Shown: in pieces, positions 53,886 through 63,570 of the stretch
Position numbering within the stretch: the first letter of the stretch is position 1
Layout: each line of letters opens with the position of its first letter
NCBI RefSeq assembly: GCF_024166365.1
Contig: NC_064825.1
Coordinates: 103,244,480 to 103,308,479, forward strand
Origin: Elephas maximus indicus
Lineage: Eukaryota > Chordata > Mammalia > Proboscidea > Elephantidae
Reading direction: 5' to 3'
DNA: 64,000 bases
Made by a program: the position numbers and the translations under genes
The notes under the pieces: generated by a model
What the model was told of the DNA's origin: nothing
The model's database searches: none
The model's input: the letters and a program-made list of their open reading frames with translations, nothing else

Positions 53886-54412
53886 TCTCTTCCCAGCTTT
53901 GGAGTCTGGAGACCACACGTAGAAACGGCACCTCACAAGGGGAAGGCAAAGAAGGAAGTGCAGGTCATCAACCTTGGGCTTCAGGTGGCTGAAGGGGAGA
54001 ACGTATTTGGCGTCTGCCAGATTTTTTCATCCTTCAATGACCCTTTTGTTCATGTATCCCAACTCTCTGGCCAGGAGACCACTGGCCGTGTGATTGGTAG
54101 GATGAAGAAGGAGTTTGCGCCATATGCCACCATATTGGCTGCCCAGGGTGTGGCTCCAAGGTTCAAGGAGCTGGGCATCATTGCCCTACACATCAAACTC
54201 CGTGCCACAGGAGGAAATAGGGCCAAGAACCCTGGGCCTGTGGCCCAGTCAGCCCTCAGAGCCGTTGCCCTTTCAGGAATGAAGATTGGAGGAATTGAGG
54301 ATGTTACCCCCATCTCGATAGCGCTCACAGGAAGGGGAGTCAGTGCGGTTCCTGTCTGTGAACAGGAATCCTCAAATTATTGTTTTCTGTTAATAAATTG
54401 CCTTTGTGTAAA
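53886..54412 (+). pseudogene. RPS14: Processed pseudogene of ribosomal protein S14
   Basis: Corresponds to the whole RPS14 mRNA. A 5' UTR-like stretch (GGAGTCTGGAGACCACACG, 53900-53919) is followed by the start codon position, now ACG (53925). Then come an intronless coding region with [24 protein letters not shown] and [14 protein letters not shown], a TGA at 54359-54361, and the 3' UTR with TTAATAAATTGCC. The protein is 151 residues in mammals; here about seven codons are lost near 54105 and a later small deletion shifts the C-terminal frame. RPS14 is part of the 40S subunit; this copy cannot make it. Confidence 0.95.
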
Positions 54413-55335
54413 ACAATTACAATTATTTTCTTAGGATAAATTATAAGCAGTGAATTTTCTGGGGTGAAGGGGATGTCTTTATTGTTATTATTATTGGCTT
54501 TTAATACATATTGCCAAACTGTTTCTAGAGAGACTGAGTGACTTCTGTTTCCACCAATAATGTGGGAGGCTCCTGCGCCCCACACCACCATGGCCTAAGA
54601 GCCAGCTCCAGACCATCTTGGAAGGGGGAGTGTCTTAACAGTATAACCCTTATCTGTTCCCTGCTCACCCGCCCCCTTCTTCTGGGTTCTTTTCTTGGCC
54701 GTACACACCCTGCCTTTCAACATCAGCTTCTGGCCTTTCAATCTGGCAGCCTTTCTCTGCCTCATTGACCCCAGCTTCCTTCCTGGCTCTGGGCATGCCT
54801 TTGATTTTGAGGTTCCCTGCAGACATTCCCTCCACCTACCGTGGTCCCCTGCAGTGTACCCTCACAGGACCAGCCACCACTCTTTGGCATGAGGCAGGCA
54901 GGAGTCTGGGGCTCCATGGCTGAAGGAAGGTTTTATCCTTCCTTTGCTTAGTTGTCCAATTTTATCAGTATTCTCTGGAATCCATTAAGGGATCTTTCTT
55001 TGCATGCGGCCTAGCCATAGTGGGAATTGAATCTCAGCACTTGGCCTAAGTGCACGCTCCCCTTCCAGGGTGTCAGGGATGCCCCTGGGTTTCCAAGGAT
55101 TAGTGCAGGATGAGCAGCCTTGGTTTTGGATGCGGCCTTGGAAACAGTGGGTTCGATCGGTGGTTCTACAGAAAGCGCCTTCTGTTCCAAGAGCCTTCAG
55201 GCCTGAGCCCTGTGTGACTACAGTAGACAACTTTTGTGTGTGTGGGATGTCTGCCCAGCTCATTGCCACCCTTGTCTCTGAAACTTCCCCAGAGGGAGTA
55301 ATCTTTGGTAGCCGTTTTTACACAATATGCTCTTG
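54413..55335. other. No gene recognised
   Basis: The frames at 54538-54892 and 55070-55444 (plus) and 55269-54985 (minus) overlap and share no feature of a known protein. No splice-site pair could be supported. Confidence 0.45.
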
Positions 55336-55705
55336 TCCCCTCAACCCTATTTTAATTGGAACAGGGGTGGACATGGGATCCAAGCTGGGCCAATCAGATT
55401 TCCTCTGGGAATTGGGATTTGAAATGGACCACGAGTCTCCGTAAGAGACTGAAATGGAGGAGAGGAAAACTGGAGAGATGTGCACAGAGACACAGTGGAC
55501 GAAGGCCTGTAAGAGCGAAGCAAGAAGCAGATTTGAAGGGCATGTGAGACACAACTGGCCTGGGCTCCTGGTGGCTTTCCAGTTCTTCATGCCAGGCCTA
55601 GGGAACGCCCCTCCGCATTCCACCTCTGGGGGTCTATGAGACACCCCAATGTTCTCAAAATAAAGCCCTGCTTTTTTGCTTAAGCTACCTCTGTAAGCTG
55701 CATGG
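55336..55705 (+). repeat. Old LTR-like repeat
   Basis: AAGCTGGGCCAATCAGATTTCCTCTGGGAATTGGG and CCCAATGTTCTCAAAATAAAGCCCTGC are blocks of an old mammalian LTR-like repeat, with a polyadenylation-like AATAAA. Confidence 0.5.
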
Positions 55706-55765
55706 AAGGAAACGCAAATCTTTCCTAAGATTATAAAAAGGCTAAATGTCAGTCTTTCTGAGCCT

Positions 55766-55922
55766 CCATTTCCCCCTGGTGGTATAGTGGTTAAGAGCTT
55801 GGCTGCTAATCAAAAGGTCAGCAGTTCGAATCTACCAGGCGCTCTTTGGAAACCCCATGGGGCAGCTCTGCTCTGCCCTGCAGGGTTGGAATTGACTCAA
55901 TAGCAATGTTTTTTTTTTTAAG
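55766..55922 (+). mobile_element. AfroSINE, short subfamily
   Basis: TCCCCCTGGTGGTATAGTGGTTAAGAGC head, CAGTTCGAATCTACC box B, tail GTTGGAATTGACTCAATAGCAATG and T run. The CACTATGAG part before the tail is deleted. Confidence 0.92.
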
Positions 55923-56062
55923 GTGGGCGTAGCAACAGTACCCATTTCCCAGGGTTGTGGAGAAGGTCAAGTGCATTAATGTTCGTAGGGCCATAGGATG
56001 GCGCCCATTCTGATTCATCAGAGCCTATCACTGACAGGTTGAGAATATTTTAAGTATCAACC

Positions 56063-56474
56063 CCAGGGCCAGATTATCCAATAGGTAAGGTAAGTATAGT
56101 GCTTACCTTGCTTACCAGATCATCTGTAGTGAACAATTTCACATTTTTTCACCACGTCGAGGATTCTGCTTCTAGGCAGAGCTGGCATCTGTCTCTCTCC
56201 CAACCCCACAGCAGCTGCCTACAGAATCAAAGCCTCTTTTCAAATTTACAATCTCTGACAGGATGGATGACCCAGTAAGCAAGGTAAGCATGGGCTTACT
56301 TGTGCTTACTTACTAATCTGTAGTGAACAATTCCACATGAGTTTCACCACATCTTTGGTAAAAAAAAAAAAAAAGCAAAAAACAAAATGGAAATTGTTCA
56401 CTACAGATTAGTAAATTAGCACAAGTAAGCCCATGCTTACCTTGCTTACGGGTAATCCTCCCTAACCACCCCTG
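56063..56474. mobile_element. Palindromic element with three related units
   Basis: Three segments share TGTAGTGAACAATT and GTAAGCAAGGTAAGC-like blocks: unit 1 at 56063-56146 (plus), unit 2 at 56259-56352 (plus) and unit 3 at 56388-56474 (inverted). Unit 2 (56271-56335) and unit 3 (56388-56453) are nearly perfect reverse complements over about 65 bases, around a loop of about 50 A-rich bases. The ends begin CCAGGGCCAGATTA and (reversed) CCAGGGGTGGTTAGGGAGGATTA, suggesting terminal inverted repeats of a hAT-like MITE. I do not recognise a named family. Confidence 0.6.
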
Positions 56475-56524
56475 GTGATATGTGAAAGAATGTTGTAAAC
56501 TTTAAAATGGTTTATGGTTGTGTG

Positions 56525-56650
56525 TGGTATGTTTCTCCATGGCCTTAGACAAGTCATTATCCTTTTTTGGGCCTTAGTTTATTCATCTGTAAAATACAGG
56601 GTTTGAATGCATGACCTCTAAACTCTTTTCCAGCTCTGACAGTTGCAGAT
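56525..56650 (+). repeat. MIR-type SINE
   Basis: CATGGCCTTAGACAAGTCATTATCC, GGGCCTTAGTTTATTCATCTGTAAAATACAGGGTTTG. Confidence 0.82.
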
Positions 56651-57685
56651 TGAATTGGCTGCCCAACATCTGGGTGTGGTCCAGGCAAGCATACCTACCT
56701 CTGGTTGGTGCCACTGGGGCAGGAGGCCAGGAGCCAGGGATTCTACCAGGTAACAGTGCCAGGTTGATTTAGGGAGTTAGGATCTTGTCCCTGGCTGCTA
56801 TGTCCTGTTTAGGTTTATGGTTCTGGTATGTGAATTCTTGCTCCAGACATATCACTGATTTTGTTTTTGTATTTAGATATAGAAAAAAGTCTGCCATGTT
56901 TCTGGATGGTTAGGAGCCTCCAGGTTGTCAGTGGGAGCCAGAGTGAGGCAAGCCTAGCTTTGCCAGAAAGCTAAGGCCCTGGGGACACCTGCTGTAAGCC
57001 TCATCTACCCTCTCTGCTTAGAACAATGGTCAAGTCAGAACCAGGACCCAGATCAGCCCAGCCCAGTTTGCTATCCCAGGGCCCAGAGACACATGACAAA
57101 ATGCCTCATGCTCTGTTTGGTAACTGCAAACTTCAAGGCTTGGTTAAATCAAGCATATTTACATTTGGTTTGGTTTTTAGTTTGCGATACCACCAGCAAG
57201 TCCCTCTACCTCTCTAATGCTCAATTTCTTCATCGACTTCTTCATTTATGAAATGAGCAGTTTAGACTGGACGGTCTCCAAGGTTCTTTTTCATGTGTTC
57301 TTTTTACTGTCTTCAGAATAGTAAACCCTGAGAGTAACAACGGCATCTTTCAGTAGAGGGGATGCAAGGCTAGACAAAAAAACGCCCAATGAAAATGTCA
57401 ACAACAGAGGGAAATGACAGCAGCAGATGAAGCAAAATCGAGAGGGGTGAGGAATTTGTCTGTATGTCCTTGTCTTGAAATCGTTCACTTACTGTGTGCA
57501 TGCAGGGAATTCAGGAACGTCTGTGTAATGCTGCCCTTGACAACAGGCTGCATGTTAAAGGACCATGTGGGAGACTGCTCAGGGTGGAGAAGAACTTCTG
57601 CAGAGCAACATTCTTAGGCTAGAGATGCTTGTCTTGGGAAGCGGATTGGCTGGCTAGTGGTTGATAGAACTTTTGGCTTCAGAGA
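56651..57685. other. No gene recognised; weak MIR patch
   Basis: Unassigned sequence. A forward MIR-like patch (CTAATGCTCAATTTCTTCATCGACTTC) lies at about 57200-57275. Confidence 0.45.
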
Positions 57686-57689
57686 AATC

Positions 57690-58112
57690 AGCGGCTGCCT
57701 CATGCTTCTGCCTTCTGTATCTTTCAGCAAGTTACTTAAAACTCAGTGTGCTTTAATTTTCTTATCCACAAAGTGGGGGTCATGACAGTGCCTGTGTCAT
57801 AGGGTTGTGGTGAGGATTAACCCAAACCCATTGCCGTCGAGTCAGTTCCAACTCGTAGTGGTCCTGTGGGACAGAATGGAACTGCCCCACAGGGCTTCCA
57901 AGGCTGTGATCTTTATGGAAGCAGACTGCTACATCTTTCTCCCACAGAGAGGCTGGTGGGTTCAAACCACTGACCTTTTGGTTAGCAGCTGGACACTTAG
58001 CCACTGCACCACCAAGTCTCCTTTGTGGTGAGAATTAAATGAGATAAATTGTATAAAATAGCTTGAATAGATCCTAATTCATAGTTAGCTGCCAAAATGG
58101 CAGTAGGTATTA
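57690..58112 (+). repeat. MIR split by an AfroSINE
   Basis: The left part (AGCAAGTTACTTAAAACTCAGTGTGC, CCACAAAGTGGGGGTCATGACAGTGCC) and the right part (GAATTAAATGAGATAAATTGTATAAAATAGC) join to a normal MIR order once the SINE at 57812-58021 is removed. Confidence 0.85.
57812..58021 (-). mobile_element. AfroSINE inside the MIR
   Basis: AACCCAAACCCATTGCCGTCGAGTCAGTTCC to CACTTAGCCACTGCACCACCAAGTCTCC. TTGTGGTGAGGATTAA (left) and TTGTGGTGAGAATTAA (right) are a 16 bp target duplication with one mismatch. Confidence 0.94.
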
Positions 58113-58202
58113 TTTCTTAGGATTTTATGTCTCCCTATCTTGAATTATAGTTTCCAAGCAAGTAAAAAAAAACTCTTTAAGGTATTCTGCTTATACGTGG
58201 TA

Positions 58203-58582
58203 AATATAGAGATGGCTGTCATATTGACTCCGACTCATGATGACCTTGTGTATAACAGAATGAAATGTTGCCTGGTCCTGCATCTTCCTCACAATTGCCG
58301 GCATATTTGAGTCCATCATTGTGGCTATTGTGCCAGTCCCTCTCACCCAGGGCCACCCTGGCTCTCCTTGACCTTCTGCTTCAGCATACACGATGTGCTC
58401 CTCTAGCAATTGATCCCTCCTGATGACGTATCCAAAGCAAGAGAGTTAGACAAGGTCCTGTTGTGATCCATAAGGTTCTCATTGGATAATTTTCAGAGGT
58501 AGATCACCAGGCTTTTCTTCCTAGTCTCGTAGTCTGGAAGCTTCACTGAAACCTGTCCACCTTGGGTGACACGGCAGTTGGA
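58203..58582 (-). mobile_element. tRNA-Gly-type SINE/RTE fragment
   Basis: Left part is a reversed RTE tail (TTGACTCCGACTCATGATGACC, GTCCTGCATCTTCCTCACAATTG). It then runs into GTTGTGATCCATAAGGTTCTCATTGG, TCACCAGGCTTTTCTTCCTAGTCTCGTAGTCTGGAAGC and CACTGAAACCTGTCCACC, the body blocks seen in the 28.3-29.1 kb element and the RTE 5' region. The tRNA-like head is absent. Confidence 0.65.
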
Positions 58583-58584
58583 GC

Positions 58585-58870
58585 CTTTTCTAATTATTTC
58601 TGCTTCATACAATATATATATATACACATTTATGTATATATTTATATATGGCCCACAGACTCAGAACAAACTTCAGGGTATTTTCTCAAAGTATGATTGG
58701 AGGATGCTACCTTCATCTGAATCACCTGTGTACTTCTTAGTGCAGATTCCTGAGATCTACCCTGGCTTCCAATTGTGAGTCCCTGGGGGGCCCGGGAATA
58801 AGCATGTTAACCAGCTCCGCTGATACAGGCTGAGAGCCAGGCCATTTACCAGGTCGTTACCCTGCCACCC
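58585..58870. repeat. TA-rich patch and unassigned sequence
   Basis: An ATATAT run (58611-58648) followed by MER5-like scraps (GAATCACCTGTGTACTTCTTAGTGCAGATTCCTGAG). Confidence 0.55.
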
Positions 58871-58871
58871 A

Positions 58872-59035
58872 ATAGACTATTCTAGTGCTTCTCAAACTTT
58901 AATGTGTCTACGAATCTAATGAGGTTTTGTTAATACACAGATTCTGATTCAGTAGGCCTGAGGGTGGGACCAGGAATTCTGCTTTTCTAACAAGCTCCCA
59001 GGTGATGTCTGAAATGCTGGTCTGGGGATCACACT
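58872..59035 (+). mobile_element. MER5A-like MITE
   Basis: TAGTGCTTCTCAAACTTTAATGTG, AACACAGATTCTGATTCAGTAGGCC-like, ACAAGCTCCCAGGTGATG and CTGGTCTGGGGATCACACTTT are the MER5A block order. Confidence 0.88.
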
Positions 59036-59084
59036 TTCCATAGCAAGACTTTAGAGACTTTCCAGTCGTGGTGGTCATTAGTGC

Positions 59085-59490
59085 TGTTCACCTGACTTTT
59101 CTAGCTCTGCTTTCTGGACACATGGTAGGATTGTACTTCCCGGCCCCCTTGTAGTTGGGTGGGGCCACCTGACCAGCTCTGGCTAAGGAGCTGAGAGCAG
59201 AAGAGTTGAACGTCACTTCTAAGACAGAGCATTTCATTGCTACCGCAAGACCTTCCAAAGTTCTCTTTTCCTTTGCCACAGCAACTGGTAATGTTTCAGA
59301 TAGTGGCTGCTCCAGCAGATTGGTCTTGGAGTGAGGAATTCATGGGGCACAGCCCCCAGCTGACCAGGGGACTGCGTCATGGTGGACATATTGTGAGAAC
59401 AAGACATACATGTTTGTTGTTTTAAGTCATTGAGATTTCGGTGGGCTGTTTCTTTCTGTAGTATAACCTAGCCTACTCTGATTGATACAC
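59085..59490 (+). mobile_element. MLT1-like old LTR
   Basis: CCCGGCCCCCTTGTAGTTGGGTGGGGCCACCTGACCAGCTC and, at the end, TTGTTTTAAGTCATTGAGATTTCGG with CTGTAGTATAACCTAGCCTACTCTGATTGATACAC. The end matches MLT1-type LTRs. Confidence 0.65.
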
Positions 59491-60125
59491 TAATCTAATC
59501 CCCATTTTACAAAAGAAGAAGCCAAGTTCAGAGAGGAGTGACTTTCCTGTGCTTTGACAATTGGTTAATGAAGTTGTAGAGCTCTGACTCCCAATCTTTT
59601 CTTTCAATCAATTACTGTGCCTTTACCACTTGGGTCTCCTGGAGTATATGCCAGGTACATCTCGTGCGTCATTTCCTTTCATCATCCCCACAATTTAAGG
59701 TCAAGAAATTATCATCCCATTCTTTATGTGAGGAAATGGAGGCCAAAAGTGTGCAGCAAGTACATAGGATTTGAACCTAAAACCATCTGCTCCAAAACAC
59801 CTACTCTTCCTAACCCATCACCCTACCTCACATGTGCCAAAAGATATTTTAATAACAGCAAACACTTACATAGTATTTACTATATCCCAAACAGTGTTTG
59901 AAATGTTTTTACTAGTTCATTGCTTATAACACACTCCCGAGGCAGATATTATCATCATCAACATACCTATGCAATAGAAATTACCATCATGAGTATCCTC
60001 ATTTATAGATGAGTCTATTGAGGCACAGAGAAGTTAAGTAACTTGTCAATGGCCACAAAGCTAATAAGTGGCAGAACCAAGATTTGAACCCAGGAAGCTG
60101 ACACCAGAGTCCATGCTTATACCTA
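59491..60125 (-). repeat. MIR-type SINE fragments
   Basis: Reversed MIR blocks: CCATTTTACAAAAGAAGAAGCCAAGTTCAGAGAGG (59505), AAATGGAGGCCAAAAGTG (59735), CCTCATTTATAGATGAGTCTATTGAGGCACAGAGAAG and TTTGAACCCAGGAAGC (59996-60100). The 94-residue frame 59617-59901 runs through them. Confidence 0.8.
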
Positions 60126-60192
60126 CCACACAATATTGCTATAAGCAAAGCTCTATCAAATATACATGCACCCAAGTGTGAATATCGTTTAC

Positions 60193-60396
60193 ATAAAACC
60201 TGTTGCCTCTGAGTCGATTCTGACTCCTAACAACCCTATAGGACAGAAAAGAACAGCCCTGTAGGGTTTCTAAGTCTGTAATATTTATGGAAGCAGACTG
60301 CCACATCTTTCTTCCAGGGAGCGACTGGTGGGTTCAAACTGGTGACCTTTTGGTTAGCAGCCAAGCGCTTAACCGCTGCACCACCAAGGCTTCTCA
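60193..60396 (-). mobile_element. AfroSINE, first of a tandem run
   Basis: AAACCTGTTGCCTCTGAGTCGATTCTG to CGCTTAACCGCTGCACCACCAAGGCTTCTC. Flanks: ATCGTTTACATAAA (left) and ATCATTTATATAAAC (right). Confidence 0.93.
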
Positions 60397-60403
60397 TCAT
60401 TTA

Positions 60404-60597
60404 TATAAACCCAAACTAAATTCACTGCCTTTGAGTCAATTCTGATTCCTAGTGACACTATAGCATTTCCAAGGCTGTAAATCTCTATAGAAGCAAACTG
60501 CCACATCTCTCTACTGAGGAACTCCAGGTGCTTTTGAACTACCAAACTTTCAGTTGGCAGTCCAGCATTTTAACCACTGTGTCACTAGGACTCCATC
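60404..60597 (-). mobile_element. AfroSINE, second of the run
   Basis: AAACCCAAACTAAATTCACTGCCTTTGAGTC to TTAACCACTGTGTCACTAGGACTCC. More diverged than its neighbours. Flanks: ATCATTTATATAAAC and ATCATTTATGTAAAC. Confidence 0.9.
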
Positions 60598-60611
60598 ATC
60601 ATTTATGTAAA

Positions 60612-60777
60612 CAAACAAACAAAAAAAGCCGTTGCTGCTGAGTCGAACCCAACGCACAGCGACCATAAAGGACGGAGAAGAACTGCCTGATAGGGTTTTT
60701 CCAGAGAGTGGCTGGTGAGCCATCAACCTTTTGGTTAGCCATCCAGCACTTTAACCAATGCACCACCAGTGCTCCTT
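60612..60777 (-). mobile_element. AfroSINE, third of the run
   Basis: AAAAAGCCGTTGCTGCTGAGTCG to CACTTTAACCAATGCACCACCAGTGCTCCTT. Right flank ATCATTTACATACGTAA again resembles the shared target. Confidence 0.9.
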
Positions 60778-60819
60778 CATCATTTACATACGTAATTTAA
60801 ATGTATTACCACATATATG

Positions 60820-61018
60820 AGGAATCCTGGTGGCATAATGGTTAAGCCCTCGGCTGCCAACCAAAAGTCAGTGGTTCAAGCCCACCAGCTGCTCTGTGGG
60901 AGAACGATGTGGCCATCTGCTTCCATAAAGATTACTGCCTTGGAAACCCTATGGGGCAGTTCTACTCTGTCCTATAGGATCAGTATGAGTCAGAATTGAC
61001 TCAAAGGCAGTGGGTACC
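60820..61018 (+). mobile_element. AfroSINE next to the microsatellite
   Basis: GGAATCCTGGTGGCATAATGGTTAAGCCC to GAGTCAGAATTGACTCAAAGGCAGTGGG. It ends directly at the microsatellite. Confidence 0.93.
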
Positions 61019-61437
61019 ATATCTATCTCTATCTCTATCTCTATCTCTATCTCTATCTCTATCTCTATCTCTATCTCTATCTCTATCTCTATCTCTATCT
61101 CTATCTCTATCTCTATCTCTATCTCTATCTCTATCTCTATCTCTATCTCTATCTCTATCTCTATCTCTATCTCTATCTCTATCTCTATCTCTATCTATCC
61201 ATCCATCCATCCATCCATCCATCCATCCATCCATCCATCCATCCATCCATCCATCCAACCACCCACCCACTCACCTACCCACTTACCTACCTATCATCTA
61301 TCTCTGTATCTCTGCATCTGTGTATCTCTCTCCCTACCTACCTACCTACCTACCTACCTACCTACCTACCTACCTACCTATCTACCTACCTATCTATCTA
61401 CCTATCTACCTACCTATCTATCTACCTATCTATCTAC

Positions 61438-61534
<97 letters not shown>

Positions 61535-61580
61535 ATCTATCTATCTATCTATCTATCATCTATCTATCTATCTATCATCT
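61019..61580. repeat. Compound microsatellite, about 560 bp
   Basis: Segments in order: a CTCTAT hexamer array (61021-61195), a CATC tetramer array (61197-61256), ACCC/CACC variants (61257-61310), a CTAC/TACC array (61335-61440, increasingly mixed with TATC), and a TATC array with a few CATC interruptions to 61579. No stop codon arises in several frames, which explains the long low-complexity frames of 89-230 residues. The length is expected to vary between individuals. Confidence 0.98.
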
Positions 61581-61928
61581 GCTTCTTTAGATTGCAGGGT
61601 ACTTCATTCCCTGCCGGTGAGATTCCTCATGACACAGTTGTTAAGTTGATTTCTTACCCTAACTGCAGGGACCCACGTGTTCTAAAATTCAGCACAATAT
61701 GATGAAGAAAAAAATCTTTTTCAACCAGAGAAAAAAAAGAACATTTCTTTTCAAACCTGAAAAAAACTAATTTATTTTTAAAAAGCCTGGAAGCACTCGC
61801 TGCCCAGAAGCCCTGGGACTCTAGGTCTCACGCTCCCTCTTCTCGTCTTTAAACTTTTCAGCCCTTTCTTTGTTTGAGGTGATGTTTCTGCTGCAGCCTT
61901 CACTGCCTCCTACCCCCTGCCTGCCTGC
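61581..61928. other. No gene recognised
   Basis: Unassigned sequence with A-runs around 61710-61780. Confidence 0.5.
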
Positions 61929-62144
61929 TCAGGCACTAGTCTAGGTACTTCATATCCATTCTTTCTATTCCTGACAAGCACCTTGTAGAATAGGTAAAAA
62001 AAAAAATAGAATAGGTATCATTGTGAATATTTTACAGTCACTGAATTGTAACGCGATGATTGTTGAAATGGTAAATGTTTTATTACCTGTGCATTTACTA
62101 CAATTAAAAAGTCTTAGAACAAAAAAATTTTTTTTTTAATTTTT
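61929..62144. repeat. Left arm of an inverted duplication
   Basis: Reverse complement of 63571-63798, with only two substitutions apparent outside homopolymers (62052 C for T, 62111 G for A) and differences in A/T run lengths. It contains a reversed MIR 3' part (CAGGCACTAGTCTAGGTACTTC), an 11-base A run bounded by TAGAATAGGTA on both sides, and an L1-like 3' end (CACTGAATTGTAACGCGATG to ACTACAATTAAAAAG). Confidence 0.93.
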
Positions 62145-63225
62145 GTGCAGAGGGCTATTCTCAAGTCCTGGACAAAAGCTGCTTGTACCCTAGGCCCCGA
62201 GTCTCCTTGTTACATCTTCCACCGTGCCCTCCCCCGTGTCGCAGGTACCCTAAGACCTGGGCTCAGTGAGGGCTTGACTCAGGACCTAAAAGTGCTGGAG
62301 GTGCAACGGAAGCACAGAAGCCAGTGGGGTCATCATTACAGGTGCCTCTTCTTGGGGAAAGGGTGGGGTCCCCTGACAGCACCGGCTCCTTTTCTGTTCT
62401 CCCCAGACCCTGAGATGGCTACTACAGGCTTTCTTTTCTTCACTGAAAATCTGTCACATGCAACTGTCTCTTTAGAAGTCAAACATTGCCTTCTATCTCA
62501 ACACGCACACACACACATATGAGAGAGAAAATAATTAGGAAAATGCTTAATGTTGCAAATGCCTAAAGTCAGAAACAGAAAAGGCATTGCCAAGGTGCTC
62601 CAGAGCACAGTGCCTGGGCAGGTGATTAAGGCACAGCTTAGAGAGGAACCGAGGTCTGGGGGCAAACATGGAGTTCTAACCACAGCACCGTCATTAGTGC
62701 ACAGGAAACGTCTTGTTACTATTATAGGGATGAACTGCTCCTTTTTTTTTTTTTTTAAAGAACTTTCGAAAGTCTTCCTCTCTATTCTGATTCAATTCAA
62801 GGCTGTGAGGCACGAAGGTCTCAGTGCAGCCATGCCTGCAACATTAGCTAATCAAACTCCCAAGAAACATTCCATTCCGGTTAGGAGGGCTTTGGAGAAT
62901 GGTTTGTTCATGGTGGCTTTTAAAATAAACTGAGGGTTGCCAGGCTGAATGGAACTCCTGCAGGGCTGGTGACCTGGTTCCAGGCTGGTGCCTAGCAGGC
63001 CTGCCTCCTGGTGGGATGGTGGATGTGTCTTTAGACATGGTTGCCTTGCCTGATCCCCATTCTTGAGGATGAGATAGAAAGTCTTGTGCCCTCTGTCCCT
63101 TTCCACTTTAAAAATTGGGGAAACTGAGGTCTAAGAGAGTGATAAGAAATGTAATTGTAACAGCCAACACATAGAGGCACTGCTTTTAGCACTTTATGTT
63201 AACTTATCTACAATATGGAAAGGAA
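62145..63225. other. Unassigned sequence between the inverted arms
   Basis: Two plus-strand frames of 125 and 127 residues (62145-62522, 62550-62933) lie here. Neither has a domain. The first contains CTTTTCTGTTCTCCCCAG (ends 62406), which looks like a splice acceptor, but no matching donor or conserved product can be supported. T and CA runs occur at 62742-62757 and 62504-62517. Confidence 0.4.
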
Positions 63226-63227
63226 TG

Positions 63228-63434
63228 AGCCCTGGTGGTGTAATGGTTAAACGCTCAGCTGCTAAAGGAAAGGTTTGCAGTTCAAACCCACCTAGTGGCT
63301 CTGTGGGAGAAAGACTTGGCGATCTGCTCCGGTAAACATTATGGCCTAGAAAAACCTATGGAGCAGCTCTACTCTCTTACATGGGATCACTCTGAGTTGA
63401 AATCAACTCAAGGGCACCTAACAACAACAACACC
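63228..63434 (+). mobile_element. AfroSINE
   Basis: GAGCCCTGGTGGTGTAATGGTTAAACGC head, CCGGTAAACATTATGGCC body, GTTGAAATCAACTCAAGGGCACCTAACAACAACAAC tail. Confidence 0.93.
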
Positions 63435-63449
63435 CACGATATCAAGGGA

Positions 63450-63570
63450 GAGGAGCAGCATGGCATAGCGGCAAGATAGATATGGGTTTAGATCCTGTTT
63501 TTGCCTCTGTAAAGCTGTGTGACCTTGTGTAAGTAATTTAGCCTCTCCGAGACTCAGTTTCCTTGTTTGT
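63450..63570 (+). repeat. MIR 5' half
   Basis: GCAGCATGGCATAGCGGCAAG, GGTTTAGATCCTG, CTGTGTGACCTTGTGTAAGTAATTTAGCC and GACTCAGTTTCCTTGTTTGTAAAA. The MIR 3' half follows after the L1-like insert (about 63695-63798), so this MIR appears intact apart from the insertions. Confidence 0.85.

Noticed and set aside
53958..54434. 158-residue frame as a working ribosomal protein gene
   Set aside because: It is a processed copy with a lost start codon, an internal deletion and a shifted C-terminus, so it is listed as a pseudogene.
60184..60795. A CRISPR-like array suggested by regularly spaced similar segments
   Set aside because: The segments are SINEs with target duplications in a mammalian genome, and the repeat and spacer structure of CRISPR is absent.
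60996..61702. Open frames of 217 and 230 residues (plus) and 89 residues (minus) made of Ser-Leu, Ser-Ile or Arg-Asp repeats
   Set aside because: They are translations of the microsatellite, which has no stop codon in several frames. No unique coding sequence adjoins.
62145..62933. Possible host exons (frames of 125 and 127 residues, with an acceptor-like CTTTTCTGTTCTCCCCAG)
   Set aside because: No recognisable domain, no matching donor and no codon signature. Kept only as an unassigned region.
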